Shown here: piece by piece, positions 61,033 through 64,000 of the stretch
Position numbering within the stretch: the stretch's first letter is position 1
Layout: every line of letters begins with the position of its first letter
Source: Chitinophagaceae bacterium
GTDB lineage: Bacteria > Bacteroidota > Bacteroidia > Chitinophagales > Chitinophagaceae
Assembly (NCBI GenBank): GCA_024103425.1
Contig: JAGFIS010000039.1
Coordinates: 1-64,000 of the forward strand
DNA length: 64,000 bases
Direction: 5' to 3'
Translations under genes and position numbers: made by a program
Notes under the pieces: generated by a model
Database searches by the model: none
Told to the model about the DNA's origin: nothing
Seen by the model: only the letters and a program-made list of their open reading frames with translations

Positions 61033-63636
61033 CTAAATCCTTCTCGCAAGTGTCACGGCTTTCTTGTGAACTTTTTTGGCTCCGTCTGCATTAAAAGACT
61101 CGAAGTAGATGATATAGATTCCCTGTGGCAGTTTTTGTTGTTTATCATCCAGCCCGTCCCATCGGTAATAGCCGCTAATGCCGCTCATTGAATTCTTTTC
61201 GAGGTATCTCACCATCCTTCCCTGAGCATCGAAGATTTTGATGTTGGTCATATAACCTCCCGAAGGAAAACTGTAAGTAATCGTCAGGAAGTCATCAATT
61301 CCATCATTATCGGGAGAGAAGATTTCGGGTGTAACGGTGAACTCTCCGGCTATTGCATCAGACTTGCTCTGCGAATTGGGCAATCCGGGCGTTCCGTAAG
61401 AAACATCCTTCGATGCTGATCTGAAGTTAGTCTCATCAGAAGGGCCTTCGTAAGAGATACGCTCCAGAGCTACTCCTTCTTTATCCTTGATCAACGGGAA
61501 TTGCCACTTGCTGCTGTAATTCACTTCGTCTAAAATATTGCCCTGCTGGTCGGCGATAATTACATTACCCGATGCATCCGCAAAGCCTGGAAGTGAACTC
61601 ATTTTTATAAAGACTTCAGGATTGGATACCGGGTAGTTGATTTTGGTCCACGACGGGTCTGTAGTCACCAGGGCAAAGTCTCCCGGCATCAGCAGTCTTC
61701 CCTGTGAAGAAATCTGGGTGAAAGAAGATACCACTCCGGATGAGTTGCGGTTGGCAACAAAAACCTTTTTCAGGTCAATAATCTTGTTACTCCTGTTATA
61801 CAACTCTACATAATCTGACCCTCCGGGTACCGGGTCAAAAAGAATTTCGTTGACGATAATATCTTTCTCTGCCGGATCGGATGCAATACCGAAACGTGCA
61901 GTATTATAGACGTTGCTGATGGTATTGCCATCGCATCCCAAGAGGGCGTTAACTTTTACGGTGTAGATTTTATTTTCTGTTGCCGGTGCTGCCAGGGTAA
62001 TACGGATGGTGTTGAAGAAGGGAGGTAGTACCTCAACACCGGAAGCAGCCAGTCCGTCACTTAGAATGTAGTTTGCTTTTTGAGCTGTCAAACTGCTGTC
62101 GACTGTTTTATTGATGCTGATGTAGAGCGTATCAGGCGCGGCCAAAAACGCATTGAGTACTTTGTAATCAGGATCGGATTGTGTAACCTCTCCTGCAACA
62201 CTGTTCTTTTTGCCCGGTGTTCCGCCCGATGCGTCATTACTGGCGATCCAGTTATCGGTTACGAGGCATCCCAATCGCGAATCGATGAGTTCCAGCGAAA
62301 AGCCTCCGTCTTTTTTTAATTCGTTTTGGTAGGTCGTAAGGTCGTAACCCATTGCATGCATCAGCGAACCCGATTCATCGTAAAGCACAATCTGGCTGCC
62401 GTCGACATTGAGTGTCGGGAAACTGCTGACAGCTATTGTTTGCCCAAATGTCTGATAATTGCTCAATCCTGTACTGTTAGTTATAATCAAATAACCGCCG
62501 GGTTGTAAATCTATCGCCGGTAAGGTGGCGGTATTATTGGCGTCGCGCAATTGCCAGTCTTTCAGGTTGACAGGGAAACTTGCATTGTTTTTCAACTCGA
62601 CAAACTTCTGCAGCGGAAGTCCTATTTGTGGCTGTGGGTCTGCAAAAACTTCATTAATTACCACATCGTATCTGTTAGCCTTGTAGTAATAGAAGTCGAC
62701 AATTTCGTCGTTAATCGTACTTCCGAAAATATCGCTCACACCCGTTACAATCATTGAATTCTTTTGATTGGGGGTGAATGAAGCGGCGAAAGAGAGGAAC
62801 ACAACACTTCCATCTGAGGGATCGACACTTGCAGTAATTGGATTACCCATTCCTGAAATAAAGTAATGTGATACATCTTCAGCCGAGGCGATGTTTAACG
62901 GTTTGTCGAAAGTGACTTTCACGGTAGAGGCATTAGTAGCCGTGGTGTTCTGAATTTTTATGGGAGTGATGTTGCTGTTATCAAACGTCTTTACCGAGAT
63001 ATCGTCGAAGAAATGTTTCTGGAAGAAAGAAGCAGTGCTCTGTTTTATCAAAAAGCCAAAGTGTGCCGACGTGTTGTAGTCATTGTCTGTTACTTCCCCC
63101 TCACTTCTGTAGCCGGTTCCTGTTCCCGAAGCATCGCGCAGGAGAATCCACCTGTTTGCGGCAGTGCGGATGACTTTTATCTTGAGTGTGTTTGACGAGT
63201 TGTTGAGCAGTCCGTTGCCACCGTCAATAATCTTCACAGGATTTCCGGAAGAAGATTTTTTATAAAGGCAGATGTCATCGTCGGTGCTGCCCACTCTTGC
63301 GAAATAGCCTTGGTTGCCCGTCGCAGACAGGTCTGTCGTGGAAGCTGTGAGCCAGACATCTACATAGTTGGCAGATGAAGGATTGAAGTTAAGCCTGATC
63401 CAGAACTCCCATTCGGTTTGTGTTGCAAGTGTGCTGGGTGTGGTTATAAAAAAAGTGGAAGAAGCAGTTGTGTTGGCCGATTGTAGTTGAAAATCGTCGT
63501 TGACGATGAAGTCTCCGTCAGTTGCCTGCCACGTAGGATTAGTAGTGTAGTTTCCGTCGGAGAAGTTTTCTGTAACCTGAGCATGAACTTGAAGACTCCA
63601 AAAACACAATGCAATCCAAACACAGAATTTTGTCAT
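61033..63636 (-). CDS. Large surface protein with lamin-tail domains and a T9SS-type C-terminus
   Basis: The 867-residue protein has a Sec signal (to about residue 19, SLQVHAQ), then a laminin-G-like N-terminal domain (about 25-215). Two lamin-tail domains follow (about 330-430, VVINEVFADPQPQIG; about 580-690, IIVNEILFDPVPGGSDYVEL). The C-terminal segment FSPDNDGIDDFLTITYSF, then QGIYIIYFESFNADG, resembles the gliding-motility-associated/type B sorting domain. It is probably exported by type IX secretion and attached to the cell surface. Lamin-tail domains in bacteria are often found in secreted nucleases or adhesins; no nuclease motif is visible. It is monocistronic. Confidence 0.8.
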   Translation of the reverse strand: MTKFCVWIALCFWSLQVHAQVTENFSDGNYTTNPTWQATDGDFIVNDDFQLQSANTTASSTFFITTPSTLATQTEWEFWIRLNFNPSSANYVDVWLTASTTDLSATGNQGYFARVGSTDDDICLYKKSSSGNPVKIIDGGNGLLNNSSNTLKIKVIRTAANRWILLRDASGTGTGYRSEGEVTDNDYNTSAHFGFLIKQSTASFFQKHFFDDISVKTFDNSNITPIKIQNTTATNASTVKVTFDKPLNIASAEDVSHYFISGMGNPITASVDPSDGSVVFLSFAASFTPNQKNSMIVTGVSDIFGSTINDEIVDFYYYKANRYDVVINEVFADPQPQIGLPLQKFVELKNNASFPVNLKDWQLRDANNTATLPAIDLQPGGYLIITNSTGLSNYQTFGQTIAVSSFPTLNVDGSQIVLYDESGSLMHAMGYDLTTYQNELKKDGGFSLELIDSRLGCLVTDNWIASNDASGGTPGKKNSVAGEVTQSDPDYKVLNAFLAAPDTLYISINKTVDSSLTAQKANYILSDGLAASGVEVLPPFFNTIRITLAAPATENKIYTVKVNALLGCDGNTISNVYNTARFGIASDPAEKDIIVNEILFDPVPGGSDYVELYNRSNKIIDLKKVFVANRNSSGVVSSFTQISSQGRLLMPGDFALVTTDPSWTKINYPVSNPEVFIKMSSLPGFADASGNVIIADQQGNILDEVNYSSKWQFPLIKDKEGVALERISYEGPSDETNFRSASKDVSYGTPGLPNSQSKSDAIAGEFTVTPEIFSPDNDGIDDFLTITYSFPSGGYMTNIKIFDAQGRMVRYLEKNSMSGISGYYRWDGLDDKQQKLPQGIYIIYFESFNADGAKKVHKKAVTLARRI

Positions 63637-63706
63637 ATTTCTTTCAGGCTTTTGTTAAAGATAGCACTTTGTATTTTCTTTGTGTCCCTTTAAAAATTTT
63701 TGAAAA

Positions 63707-64000
63707 ATGAAAGTTGCAGTTGTCGGTGTGACCGGCCTTGTCGGAAGCAAAATGCTTCAGGTTTTGGAAGAAAGAAATTTTCCCGTTACTGAATTAATTC
63801 CGGTAGCCTCTGAGAAGTCTGTCGGAAAGGAAATATCTTTTAAGGGTAAGGCCTATAAGGTGGTGTCGGCTGATGATGCGATTAAGGCTAAACCCGCTCT
63901 GGCACTCTTCTCTGCCGGGGGTGGTACCTCTCTCGAATTGGCGCCAAAATTTGCTGCAGCGGGTATTATTGTTATTGATAATTCCTCTGCATGGAGGATG
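63707..64000 (+). CDS. asd: Aspartate-semialdehyde dehydrogenase, N-terminal part (truncated by window end)
   Basis: The first 98 codons start MKVAVVGVTGLVGSKMLQVL, the NADP-binding motif, and continue to SAGGGTSLELAPKFAA and VIDNSSAWRM, all conserved in Asd. The enzyme makes aspartate semialdehyde for lysine, threonine, methionine and diaminopimelate. The open frame continues beyond 64000. It is divergent from the lamin-tail protein; 70 bases separate their starts. Confidence 0.94.
   Translation, partial: MKVAVVGVTGLVGSKMLQVLEERNFPVTELIPVASEKSVGKEISFKGKAYKVVSADDAIKAKPALALFSAGGGTSLELAPKFAAAGIIVIDNSSAWRM

Overview
The window is chromosomal DNA from a member of the Bacteroidota, most likely the Chitinophagia (Chitinophagaceae or a close relative). 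The signs are SusC/SusD and other TonB-linked outer-membrane proteins, a GLPGLI protein, a PorG-like (DUF6089) type IX secretion protein, a DUF4290 protein, a fused CcoNO cbb3 oxidase, and many exact copies of the Bacteroidota -7 promoter box TAnnTTTG close to start codons. I saw no phage, transposase or CRISPR array. Intergenic DNA is rich in hairpin repeats and in 7-base-phased repeats.

Layout: 0-9.8 kb holds a CusB-like metal-efflux adaptor, a 4-hydroxyproline epimerase, a methyltransferase overlapping a membrane-anchored HU-like protein, a beta-barrel/TPR pair, DoxX and a thioesterase. From 10 to 18 kb come proC with a long structured leader, a 1.1-kb repeat region, a glycosyltransferase, rsmG, tgt, a secreted unknown, citrate synthase and tRNA-Ala(GGC). 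Both tgt and the tRNA gene have their 3' ends duplicated a short distance downstream, on either side of hairpin-rich DNA.

18.5-31.8 kb is the most distinctive part. It is a tightly packed same-strand run: GH109 alpha-N-acetylgalactosaminidase, sugar kinase, GH35 beta-galactosidase, GH27 alpha-galactosidase, GH29 alpha-fucosidase, GH33 sialidase, an octaheme cytochrome c with TPRs, and an SGNH-esterase/GH20 hexosaminidase fusion. Together these could strip terminal sialic acid, fucose, Gal, GalNAc and GlcNAc from mucin-type or blood-group-like glycans. No transporter, SusCD pair or regulator lies inside the run.

31.9-42.3 kb carries housekeeping and small loci: an exonuclease, mutS, a TrmH-like methyltransferase with ruvX, a lipoprotein, a TonB-receptor/GLPGLI pair and an orphan glycosyltransferase. 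42.4-48.7 kb is a complete minus-strand cbb3 oxidase operon (ccoS, ccoNO, ccoQ, ccoP, ccoG, fixH, safE) with an FNR-like palindrome upstream. 48.9-54.2 kb runs on the plus strand through nadK, porG-like, DUF4290, gmk, a CNNM/CBS protein and a methyltransferase. 54.2-64 kb has a gamma-glutamyltransferase, a SusC/SusD pair, a large lamin-tail surface protein on the minus strand, and the start of asd, cut by the window edge.

All functional assignments come from reading motifs and family resemblance; no database search was run. Promoter calls rest on the TAnnTTTG consensus and the usual distance of about 7 nt from box to transcription start.
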